A DNA stretch of 64,000 nt from Crossaster papposus (Eukaryota > Echinodermata > Asteroidea > Velatida > Solasteridae), in assembly GCA_037893245.1 (NCBI GenBank), contig JBAIAA010000885.1:310001-374000 (forward strand). The letters are read 5' to 3'. A program made the position numbers and the translations under genes. The notes under the pieces are model-generated. The model was not told the origin of the DNA. It was given only the letters and a program-made list of their open reading frames with translations, and did no database searches. This document shows positions 23,701-34,555 of the stretch, piece after piece; positions within the stretch are counted from its first letter, which is position 1, and each line of letters begins with the position of its first letter.

Positions 23701-26700
23701 CTCCCTTGTGAATTGGTGTTACTAAAGCATGTTTCAAATCTTTAGGGTATCGCTCACATCTTATAGACAAGTTACAAATATGAGTTAAAGATTTTATGAT
23801 ATAAGGTGAAGCAATTTTAATCATTCTAACACTAATTCCATCCGGACCTGTTGCTTTCCCAACCGACATGGATTATATTTGCTTTTTAACAAACTCTTCT
23901 GTAATATTAGGCACTATAGATCTTCGTCAGTATTGTCATCTATTTCAAGTTCACGCAAAGGGTAATTTCTAGCAGCACGCTTGCCAATTGTTGAAAAGTG
24001 TTCATTTGATGTATCAGCAATGTCGGCAATATCGTCAATATTTTCCCCATTTGGGGAAGTAATCGAATTTGGTACAGTACCTCCTTTAGAGTTTTCCACA
24101 GCATAGATGAATTGCTTTTATTTTCTTCTATGGCAGATGTGTAGTACATGTAATTACTCTTTTTACTGCGGATTTTATTAGTTACATTGTTCCGAAGGTT
24201 TTTGTATGAATCCCAATGGATTTGTAAGCCTATGTGCTTTGCAATTTTGTGTACACGATCGCGTTGCCGCATAAGTTTAAGAATTTCGCTATCTAGCCAT
24301 GCCGGTACTGAGGCTCCCCGAATGCGTTTTGTTTTGACTGGCGCATGGAAGTTAATAATACATGTACTCATAAATATGGAGTACCATATACACCACGCAT
24401 TATCCACATCATAACAACCAAAAACATATTGTCATGGTGCATTACGGAGATCGTCCGTGAATGCATCACTGTCTATATTTTTTAGACATCGAAAATTTAT
24501 TGAACGACCTTTCATTTTTGGTGTTTTCCAACTGTGTAGCCCATAAACAAGATAATGATCACTGATTAGGACTGGTAAAACACCACAGTCCTTTATTAGC
24601 TCTGGGTGGGAACTAAAAATGAGATCGATGGTAGTTTGAGTGGATTCAGTGACACGTGTTGGGTCATGTATAAGTTGCGCCATTTGGAACAAACTAAAAC
24701 AATAAATAATTGGATGTGTTTGTATACTATCGTGTTCCTCTGAAACATCATAATTAAAGTCCCCAGTTGTAATAATTTCTTTACATTCACATGAGGCCTT
24801 ATTAAGAATATCACTCAGTTTTCCCATAAATTCGACAGAGCTTGAAGGAGGCCTATAAATAGAACTGATAAGCACAAGCTGTCTTTGTTTACACTTAATT
24901 TCAACCCATATACACTCGACATCATCTATTTCGAGATCTTCACGACGAGAGAACATTAGGGTATCTCGAATGTAAATTGCAACCCCGCCACCATGTCGGT
25001 TCCTGTCTTTTCTGACAATAGAATAATTTGAAAGAGTTATCTCATCATCAGAGATTGAGGCGTCGCAAAAAGTTTCGTTTAGACAGATGATGTCGAATGG
25101 ATTTCTAGACATTACATTCTTAAAATGGTCAAATTTGTTTATGAGGCTTCTCACGTTAAGATGGGCGAATGAGAAAACCCCGGGATTTGGATTGCAGATA
25201 ATGCCATCTATTATGTCTAGTTTAGAACCTTGCCTTGGGGGTTGAGCAGCTCCCTGACCATTTTCAGATGTTGGTTCCACTCCTGGCCTCGATAGTGTGT
25301 TGGGGGTGCTCGATCTGGTCTGGAATACTGGCTGCCGTCGTTGATTGAGGTGGGTTTGGTGCCGTTTCTGATGGTTGGCCATTAGAAAACCCATCGGAAC
25401 ATCACGGGTCGCTGTAGTCCGCTTCATCAGGACATCAGAGTACAAACTCTTACCGAAAGTGGTTCTCTGGAGTGGGGTGCGACTATCAAAGGTCTTTGGT
25501 GATCCGTTGATGTGTTGAATAATATTTGGGGGCAAGTAGGTGCACGCCGTCCGACACAAGGTGGTTTGAGTTTACGTTACCGTTGTCAATGAAGCCCCAG
25601 TTATTTCGCTTTGCTATGGACTTAAGCAGATTTATTAGAATCATCTACTCTCTTGCACTGTGGCACTGTTTGGTTTTTACGGTGTATGATCGAAGATATT
25701 GTCACTGATCTTGGTTGTAGTGACTCGCCTGATGGGCGTAATCGGTGTTGAATATTTACGATCGGTGATCAACTTTTGCAATCGTTGATGGACTTTTGCA
25801 CGTAATCGTGGATAGGCGTAACAGGTGTTGCATGTTCACAATCAGTGATGAACTCTTGCAATTGGTGATGTCCTTTCGCTATCAGCGATCACCTTTGGCG
25901 ATCGGTGATGGAATTTTGCGAGTGGTGATGACATTGTGTTTTTTGGGAAGAGGTGTAATCATACATGCAGCTTACATTGCAGCTTACAATTCTCGATCAC
26001 ATGGGATGGAAATTAAATTGAAGGACGTGTAACGCTGGGTTTTGTGGATTGTTTTCCCTGTCAGACTATTACGTTTGTTTTAGCTAAAAATAAAGTGATT
26101 TTGCAAGAGAATAACAAAGAGAAACCGATTTATGCAGGCATACTTCAAGGAATAATCGGTTGATTTTTTTGTTTGGTTGATCATTTTCTAGAGTTAGCTG
26201 CAGTGAGTCAGAACTCATTCTATATGGAAAGAGGAGGATGTTTATGGGAGTTTTCACAAGCCAGAACTATTTCTCATCGCTTTCAGCGTTCTGCTGCGTG
26301 AGGTATCATACAGTTTATGTTTGTGGTTGGTCTGCAGAGATAAATCTGTCTTTTATGCTTTGCTGGTTCGCCAGCAGTGTGGTTGCGTAACTACACTGCC
26401 CAGAGCGTAATTCTTAATTTAAGTTTCTATCTTACACTGCGTTTACACTTGATCCTCCTACAAGGATCCAAGGAGGTTCAGATCCCGAAAGCGAGATCAA
26501 GCATTTTTGTGCCGCGTTCACACTTGAGTGTGATCTCGCATTGATCTCGCATAGTTAAACGGAAGTTCAGTTCAGCTGACGGCAAAGGTTACTGTGCGAG
26601 GTCATTGATTGTGCGCGCGCATGTTTTTTTTGTTCGTTGCGTCGCGCCATTTATTTATTTGGTGTACATGTGTGTAAACGATACGGCGACACACGTACGT

Positions 26701-29700
26701 TGCAATCCCCCATATACATTACACAGCGTTGGCCGGCCACGGACGATGACACTGGTGGTAGGCAAAGCGTTGTTTACAATTTCTTGTTTCGCGGTGTTTT
26801 TTTAATGACCTGACACACCGGATGTGAGCAGCTTAAATTGCAGGATCTGATCTCGATCTGCGTTCACACTTGTTTTTTGATCGCCTTTGCGGGATCTGAT
26901 CTCATTGATCTCGCAATAAAGGGAGATCAAAAAGGAGGATCTGATCCTGATCGCGTTCACACGAGCCGATGATCTCCCTTTGATCGCCCTTTCGAGATCA
27001 GATTCTCCCTTGATCCTCCTAGCAGGATCAAATGTGATACGTTTCTGGGGGGGGGGGGGGGGGGGGGCAGTTAGGACGGCAGTCAGTGGGAATAGGGGGC
27101 TACACGTACAAGTTTCAACAGAACCACTCTGTGTTTTTTCCGTTATTTTCTTTGAGAAGTGGAAAAGGTTCTGCTAACACGTATTATAGGGATTGTATTT
27201 GTGACTGGTTTGCAAACATAAATCTGTAATTGTACGTTATCTAGTGGGCATGACAGAGAGTGGTTGTTTGACTGGCCTCTCCAGAGCGTAATTCTTGAAT
27301 CGTTTTTCTTTTTCTTTGTGAGACACGCATCTGGGGGTCAGTTCTAGCCACATTATCTCTGTTAGATGACAGTCAGTGGTTGGAGTACATCACAGGTCTG
27401 CAGGCCAATTGGGTTAGACATTCCGTGTGAGCGGGAGTTTCAATCCCCGTCTCTGGTTTTGGCGACGCGATGACTGGTTTGTGTGTTGCAACAGTGGTCC
27501 TTTAGTTTTAGTTCACTCATATAATTTCCATACCATGTGACCAAGAATCGTTACAATTTTTTAAGCTGCATGTATGATTACGCCCTTTCCCAATAAACAC
27601 AAAAATAATTATCAAAAATGGGCGGGTCTTGACCCTCGTTTCATGATTATCAATAATGTATTATACAGCTCTATGTTTATCTTTAGTTTTCATAATTGGA
27701 TGAATTTTGGGGATTAGTATGTTAAAGCAAAATGTTGCACAGTCTAACGTGTTTTGGGTTCGTAAATGCTGGAGAAAAAAAATCAGTCTGGTTCCCACTT
27801 GAAACAGAGCAGTTCAATTATAGACGGGGAATTGTAAGGTCAAATAATCAGTCTAGCTGGCTTGTACCACTTCACAGGTGTGTGATCAATTAAAAAGAAA
27901 ATGCGTTCGTGAGTCACAAAATTTAGGAGCAGTAGGCCTATTTGAAGAAAAATAAAAGTTTTATTTTCAATCGCTGGTTCGCAAAAAAAATAAACAACAC
28001 CCACATCCTTCTACCACTTTACAAAGTTCTTGAAAATATCATCACGACAGGAGGGAGCCATGATTTTACAGGATGTTTCAGGCTGTCAAAAGTAAAAACA
28101 ATTATTAATAATTGTTTTTACTTTTGACAGCCTTAATTAACGACAGAAAACTACGACAAGTTAAACAAAAGTTGGCACTAACCATACCATTCCAAACATG
28201 TTACGGCCATGAAATCGACCAATAATAGCAACAGTTTATCCCCGATCGCAGAAGCTGATCACCGATTTTAAAAGTTGATCCCCGATTTTAAAAGTTGATC
28301 ACCGATCGCGAACGAAGGACCATCACCGATCGTGAAAGTGTATCATCAATTCGATGATCACATTAAATGTCTCTTTGGCGTTCCACCTTTAGTGCTGTGG
28401 CGTCGTGGTCGGGATCATTTACTTAACCGTCTGTGGGTAAATCTACATGTTGTGGGTTTGAATCCGGCCCAGGAGTAAATGGGTACCGGTGAGAGCGAAG
28501 ATGGTTGTGATTAGCTGATTTTTGCTAAAAGCAGCAGCATTGAGCTGTATACACTGTACTCCCTAGGGAGTAGAGATGGTAGATGCTCTAAACTAAAGTG
28601 TTGATTCAACATTATAAGTGTGCGGTCAGTGATAGTCTTGTTTGCAAGACAACATAATCGCGGTATTCAGTGCGCGTAGTCCGCCGATGCGGGTGCCCTC
28701 AGACGTACGCCGTAAACCACGCCATGACCTTCTAATAGGTCGTCTTGTCTATTTCCCATAATCGCTCGGAAAAATTCCGAGCAGAGCAAAGTTATGTCGC
28801 ATTTGCATGCGCGGGTGACTTTGCGCCTTAAGTACCAGTCTTGGTAGATATATAAGAATTATCTATTTTGGTTACAAAGCAATTATGCTATAATAAGGTT
28901 GAATACAAAGTATCCATGTTCTTAATGTTGTCTGTTAATGACATTGCTCACGTATTGCAATGCACGTCATTTGATTTGCTTTTCGTTATAATGATGAAAC
29001 CGTGGTCTTCTCTGGTCATCCTACAGACCAGTCCTGATAGTTAGAAGGTTTTACGTTCTGTTATACGTTTCAGATTGTTCTGGTTTCTGATCGTAGTGGC
29101 CATGTCTACCTGCCTCATTTATACTATCACATCGTCAGTCATCACCTATTACAACTACCCCATCACCAGCTCCATCTCAATCAACTACGTGGACAACATC
29201 ACCTTCCCAGCTGTGACTCTCTGCAATTTCAACGAATTCCGCCGATCCAAAATGAGTCCTGATCAGTTGAAGACCCTGAGTGATGTGTATGGACCCAATC
29301 CCCCAGATGACATTGATTTTACACCATTCCAGGAACATAACTTCGTGTTCACTGAGGACCAATTAGCGAGCGCCGCACATCAACTAGATACAATGCTGGT
29401 CAACTGCACCTGGAAATCTCAGAAATGCACGACTCAGAATTTCACCCGTAAATTCACTGATCATGGCATCTGCTTCACCTTCAATGACCCGAATGATGTC
29501 TCAGAGATTCTGCAAGTCAGTAATTCTGGGAGAAATAATGGCTTGTTTCTTCGACTGTTTGCTGAGACTGATGAGTATGCATTCGGTGAGAATACTGCGG
29601 CTGGATTTAGGGTATGTAAAAGCACCTGTAGACTTATTGAGATCAATTATGGCAATGTTGTCATGCCGACAGGTTAAACCGACAAGCAAAACAACAATAT

Positions 29701-32700
29701 TTCTCATGTTCTTTACTCACTCTAAACAATAAACGCCAACATTTTAAAATCACTCACAATGCGAAGGTGCAATGCAGCATAGAACATAAGTTTGCTAGTA
29801 GATGCCACGGGACCATAAAATATTATTTGGTAAACAGGTGTGGCAAGGTCGAGACAATTTGAAAGTAATCCAACACGCAGACGGATTTCAACCAGGCGTC
29901 AGTACATCAAATGTTCAGTTCTTTCTCATTTAAGGAGCTAGGCGAAAGTCAAATGATCATGATACTAGAGTTTTACCTTTGACTTTGTATTCGTTGCAGA
30001 TATTGCTCCATCCCCAAGGTCTGATGCCACTTGTCAAGGAATTTGGTATTTCCGTATCTCCAGGTTTCGAGTCGTCCATTGCTGTCAGAAGTCATAAGGT
30101 TTGTACTTGTCGTCAAATTGCCAAGATTCAATCCTCAGTGTCATTCCTAAACATAATATACCCTCAACTTAATGGAAACGAAAGAAACTCAAGCCACTAT
30201 TCATGCACACACCATGGCAAACATATTATTGTTCAATTATGTTCTGTACTCTCGCGAAAATGCCCATTATATTTCCACGAACTTCTATTTTTCAGTTTCA
30301 AAGTCTCCCCAAACCTTACAAGTCCAACTGTACATTGGATAAGTTGCGGTATTCCACAACTTACTCAGTACCGACCTGTAAGTACGAATGCAAGATCAAG
30401 TATATCGTGGAACAATGCGGTTGCCGAGACTACAGATGGCCAGGTAGATCATAATTATATCTGCTAAAAATATACAAAAACGTATCAAAAATATAAATGT
30501 GCCAACTGCTTGAACGTTATTCTGCGTTTCCCTTCACCAAATCAAAGGTGATTGGATTTCATTACTTACACCCTAAGAACAGATTGGTTGATATAACCAA
30601 CTGATTGGTAGATATGTGTGTGCCACTAATGATATTGGTCATTTTAACAAAAATATTGATCAAAATAACCAATATTTTGATTAAGATTGATCAATATATT
30701 GGGTTAGACACATATCTGCCAATCAATTGGTTACTTTCCACCAATCTGTTTTTAGGGTGTACTTGATCACATCCTCCTTTAAATCTTATCCTTAGATTTA
30801 TATTTGATCAATTGTTAAAATATTTTTGAATCTGCATCAATCTGTGTGCAATTCATTATAGGTACGGTGCGTATTTGCCATCCGCTGGAGCAATTTAACT
30901 GCATCTACAAGTACGAAGGTGACTTTTCTTTAAATCCTATAAACATTAGTTGGTTTCAGTCGTAATTATAACTAGAGCTTTGTCTGTTCGTTGAACAGAA
31001 CACGTGGCTTTTTCGCCGTCAGTTGATGACATCATCGTGACGTTATTTCATATAATTATATATTATTAATATTAACATATAAACCACTCAATTTCATAAC
31101 AATCTCTTATTCTTTTGTGTTTTGAAAAAAAAAATTTTGATGACGTCATGGCGTAATGATATTAGCCAGAGACTAACATCGGTGAAAGTAAGTTCACATA
31201 ATTTTCCACTTTCAAATTTTAAAGCACTTCCGGTTTGGACCGAAGGGTGGGTCAAGTGATTTTACACACACGAGATAAAATGAAGATCCTGGATTATTCT
31301 ATCAAATCGCACAAACTTCAAGTTCCGGTCTTTTAAAGATTAAGTATATTAATCTTTAATTGCTTGTAATTTGATACATGAAGACGTCACCATGACATCA
31401 CTATTCCGCATACGAGTTAAGTACTTGGTGTCCGCCTATGCAAAGTTTCATTAATATTAAAGCTTGTTTCATGGCAAAAGTGACCCTGAGAATGAAACGC
31501 GTAAAACATCTTCGGCATTTTGGTTGAAAGAACAACAAGAAGGAATAAAACAGAAGAAACAAACAAGAACAATTGCAACAACAACAACAATTGCAACTTG
31601 CGGAAAAACCAATAATTCCCATTTTCCCTCATCATGATATCCCTTCAATTGTCGTTCCCTTGTCGTTTTTCTCCTTCAAGCTGAATTCCACTTGGACAAG
31701 AAATCTCGTGACTGTCATTGTCCTGTGTCGTGCCTTTTGACGACATATGACAGTCGAGTTTCTATTGCTTACTGGCCGTCCAGGGTTCTGAATTTCTCTA
31801 ACCAAAGTCAAGAGTATATTAGGTAACGTATATCATAATTATTTCTCAAGTCGCGTCCTGTGTTTATTATTCTTTGTATTTTTGTACAATTTCAATTAAA
31901 CCTCAATAAATGTTACCATGCTGGTTCTGTCCCTAGACAAGGCACTTTACTGCGTTTTCTAATCAAAACAGTCGTATTCCTGTAGGAAGTATTCGAGATT
32001 TATAACTATTCTTAAATTGCGAGGAAGGACTATTGTTTAAAACATTAATTTCAAATAGATAATTTGTTTCTCGTTCATACTTTATAGGGAAAACTATCTG
32101 GACGTGTACGTATTCTACGAGGAACTCATGTATTTGAATATGGAGCAAAAGAGTGCCTACGATTCGTCCGCTTTGCTGAGTAAGTTTGTCAATCCTCAAT
32201 ATTAAACTATTGAGTTAGTTTTTTAGAGTCAAAGTATGTCACGAGCAAGATATTTGGCTATAATATGGCCCTGGCAGATTAGACCTATGAACAAATATAG
32301 TTAGATTAGCATGCAATGCAGCCAAATTGCTTGTTATTCTATACACAGACAAAATAATCTGCGATGGTGCTATAGCCAAATGTGTTTCTCATAACATACT
32401 ATGACCGTGTGACAAATTACCTTCTTTTATCATTTTGATTAAACTTTGTTCCTACAATCTGTCTGACTATCCACTCCACACTGCCTCCCATATAAGGGGA
32501 TATTGCTAAGATTAATCATTTCGCCTTGTCAAAGTCCCAAAGTAATTTCAATTGAAACCCTCTTTTAATCACCTCTTTGTAGTTGTGAAAAGACAGATGA
32601 TTGGTTGACGTATATCTATAAGACAGGTGATTGGTTGAGGTATTCTGTAAGACCAGTTTATTTGAAATTATGAGTATAATCGCATAATCAAGACTAACAG

Positions 32701-32994
32701 GTAAAGTTCCCGTGATAATTCTGGTTAATCTCAGGTAAAAAACAAATACGAAAAACTCTTTATGATTCCCAATTCGTGCAACTATTCCTGTTTTAGAGTA
32801 TTCATATTGGTTATTTGAATGGTTTCTTGATTCTATCTTATACAGGCGGCGTGGGAGGTTATATGGGACTTATGTGCGGTATGAGTCTCATCACCATGGC
32901 GGAGTTGGCAGATTTCGTTCTAATCTCTCTGCTTCATAAATTCGGACGAAAAAAGGTTAAAGTTAAAGTATTAATTGCAGATACTTACCGCTAA
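20779..32994 (+). CDS. Gene B: ASIC-like DEG/ENaC sodium channel, 8 exons: 20779-21038, 29074-29611, 30000-30098, 30296-30443, 30862-30918, 31681-31822, 32088-32179, 32846-32994
   Basis: The joined exons give 494 residues in one frame, with GT-AG ends throughout. The N-terminus has RTFADRF and STTFHGIS (His-Gly at 72-73). TM1 is about 88-110. The extracellular domain carries NITFPAVTLCNF, NCTWKSQKC, SPGFESS, PTCKYECK, CGC and CHCPVSC: 14 cysteines, as in ASICs, and several N-glycosylation sequons. The pore has G-M-S (457-459) and TM2 follows. The start ATG at 20779 is shared with gene C. The C-terminus is nine residues longer than in A and C: a small gttaaa duplication after KFGRKK shifts past the stop, giving the end VKVLIADTYR. 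It is the inverted duplicate of gene A. Intron 1 (about 8 kb) holds foldback F and a LINE. The activating stimulus is unknown. Confidence 0.9.
22213..25735 (-). mobile_element. CR1-like LINE copy, inactivated, in gene B intron 1
   Basis: On the minus strand an apurinic-like endonuclease (25559-24432: AHLNVRSLINKF, CLNETF, GGGVAIY, SSIYRPPSS, GDFNYD, SDHY) is followed by a linker and the reverse transcriptase (23869-22982: GPDGIS, NYRPISILP, GVPQGSILGPLLF, MYADDS). The C-terminal WNNLPEQLRTLDSLSTFKSEL is near 22670 and a (taaa)n-type tail at 22213-22238. A tga replaces Trp after LRNAP (24432-24434). Frames shift near 24095 and 23900. A deletion near 23578 joins IPSCQ to SVNIGG, removing the part with the first catalytic aspartate (LDLxKAFD). 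Absent from arm A, so it inserted after the duplication. Confidence 0.88.
22401..22514. repeat. 57-bp tandem duplication in the LINE 3' untranslated region
   Basis: Two nearly identical units begin tccaaaacattgatatc (22401 and 22458) and end with a short A-run after cgaaaacc(c/t)gtc. Confidence 0.9.
25745..25935. repeat. 20-bp minisatellite of F displaced by the LINE
   Basis: Units such as gatcggtgatcaacttttgc and gatcggtgatggaattttgc continue the array begun at 22110-22205 on the other side of the LINE. Confidence 0.75.
26435..27040. mobile_element. MITE with gatcctcct/aggaggatc palindromes, arm B only
   Basis: It begins cactgcgtttacacttgatcc after a TTA (26432-26434) and repeats ggatctgatctc, gcgttcacact and gatcaaggga words in both orientations to about 27040. 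The right end is diverged and runs into a 21-base G tract (27047-27067). It occupies the same junction (after agtttctatc) that element W occupies in arm A. Confidence 0.62.
27047..27067. repeat. Poly-G tract (21 G)
   Basis: An uninterrupted run of G follows gtttct and precedes cagttagg. Such tracts are unstable and prone to sequencing error. Confidence 0.9.
28080..28133. repeat. Perfect 54-bp palindrome
   Basis: The arm aggctgtcaaaagtaaaaac + aattatt is followed at once by its exact reverse complement, 27 bp with no spacer. It lies in a segment of about 200 bp (27990-28220) present only in arm B. Confidence 0.95.
28245..28340. repeat. 20-bp minisatellite, right arm of F (B)
   Basis: Units of the form agttgatcaccgatttta and agttgatcaccgatcgcg face the left array at 22110-22205. 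Confidence 0.75.
28390..28620 (+). mobile_element. tRNA-derived SINE, arm B, internally deleted
   Basis: The A-box-like ggcgtcgtggtc and B-box-like gggtttgaatcc are present. Then ggcccaggagtaaatggg shows that the gagcaaggcac section seen in arm A (9905-9960) is missing. It continues with gagctgtatacactgtactc. It lies next to the right end of F. Confidence 0.7.
30568..30760. mobile_element. Palindromic MITE in gene B intron 4
   Basis: It begins acaccctaagaacagattgg and ends ccaatctgtttttagggtgt. It is orthologous by duplication to 6997-7162, with a longer middle part. Confidence 0.78.
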
Positions 32995-33120
32995 CAAATT
33001 GGTGGTATAGATGAGAGATGTGAAGAAAAAGTGTTGCACAACTTCGAGATTATTTGTAAACTGAAAAGAATTTAACAAAAACTACTAAGAATTTGTTGTA
33101 TGTTCTTCGGCTGAGGTCTA

Positions 33121-33620
33121 TCTAGCGAACACTTGTTTATTTAGGGAATATGCGAGTACCCGGTCAATACTGCGTGATAATGACCGGGTGGGGGGGATGA
33201 CCGCTGGTATAATGAACCGAGCCGAAGGCGGGGTCAATTACCAGCGGTCATCCCCCAACCCAGTCATTACCACGCAGTAATGGCCGGGTCTTCACACTGT
33301 TATACCTTTTTAACGAGAAAAAAATGTGAAAATGCTCCAATTTTCGTGACTTTTCTTTCAGTGATATTTCCATATAAAATGATTTTTTGATGCCCACCGT
33401 GCATAGCAACGCGCTATCGTATAAGCACCAACTCTCTGGCGATCGCGGTTTTGTTATATAGAAAATTCAATTCTTTGGAACAATTATAAGATATCTAGCG
33501 CAATCATTTTGATGGATGCTTACAATCATTATTTACTTTCAAATAAGTAAGATATTTCTTAATAATTCGGTAGTCAATTTTTCAATATTTGCAAATTGCT
33601 GTATCCTACTTTTAAGCCTT
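33121..33620. mobile_element. Foldback element V, copy 1, downstream of gene B
   Basis: The core is a hairpin at 33146-33303, with arms running from acccggtcaatactgcgtga through gatgaccgctggta around a ccgaaggcgg middle. The flank to 33620 (ttttaacgagaaaa, gatatttccat, tatctagcgca) is also found around copy 2 in gene C intron 2 (55615-56210). No coding capacity. Confidence 0.72.
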
Positions 33621-34420
33621 GGTTGATTTTGAAAGCCTTGTAAAACCAAGAACAATTTGTAAAACGAATTGATTTATGAAAATCTTACAATTAAAAAAGC
33701 AGGTGTTCTAAACTTGCTCTGTGATTGAATAAATTGTTAATTGGTAATAGTATTTACTTTAGAGTAGTTAACAATCAATAGGTATTGTATAGACCGAACA
33801 CGCGAACTCTAGTTTGGTTGTTTAACATTATTTGGCTTGATAGCAAACGAAAAAAAGGAACAGAATTTGTTGACCTCTGGTATAGCACATTAGAAAACAC
33901 GAAACAGATTTGAATATTATAAGATATACAAATAATTTACTTTTACGTAAATTTACGTAATTTACGTAACATTTGCAGCGAAGTTTATAATGGTGGTATT
34001 CGATTCTATGTTATGAACGCTTTACAAATATGAATTCAAAAAGTGTACGAAATGTCATAATTACCCTTATTCTGGAATAAAACGGGAAAATGTAAATTGG
34101 ACTTTTTCCTTTAATGTATTCTACATCAAATACAGAACGTATAGATGTAACCTAACTGGTAAACGTGTGATGACACGAAACAGGTTGGCATACGACCATT
34201 TCTCCCCGATAAATTATCATAGTCATCCACCTTGCGTGTTAGATCAATCAATCAACTGAGTATCTCTTATTGGTCAGATGCATAGGACCCACCTGTTGCT
34301 TATTAAATGCAATCTCTCCTCGTTTGTTGTGAGAATGAGGTATAAAGATCACCTTTTATCATTATGGCAAGATAGCGTGAGCACAGAAACCGCAAAGACA
34401 GGAATATTTTTTAATGGTTA
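33621..34420 (+). other. Gene-downstream block shared with gene C, including a relic of a gene-D-like leader
   Basis: The words accgaacacgcgaactctag and tgtttaacattatttggctt (33790-33845) recur at 59978-60030 downstream of gene C. Near the end, cattatggcaagatagcgtg (34361-34380) and what follows match the untranslated leader of gene D (63640-63683) at roughly 85 % over some 43 bp. No open reading frame of the channel family follows here, so the matching gene is lost or was never copied. Confidence 0.6.
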
Positions 34421-34555
34421 ATGAACGTAGTCTTATTATGTACAATTTGTTTTTGCGGTAACGATTTCAATGTGTTTAATTTTCTTTATAAACACAAGAT
34501 GTTGATTATACGTACTTTAAAGGTTTGAGCTAAACATCTATTGACCATGTCGCTG

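Larger units (their letters stand above)
22062..28388. mobile_element. Large foldback element F, arm B (interrupted by a LINE)
   Basis: This is the B counterpart of 10038-15770. The ends are atatgaaacgccaaagagg on the left and ctctttggcgttccacc on the right, with gatcggtgatcaac arrays inside both ends. The LINE at 22213-25735 entered the left array, and a further array piece resumes at 25745. The centre differs from arm A: a gatcctcct-type MITE replaces the Y/Z/W/T1 complex. Confidence 0.68.

Noticed and set aside
28390-28470. A tRNA gene
   Set aside because: A- and B-box-like words are present, but the sequence continues as a SINE body and lacks a convincing acceptor and anticodon arm.
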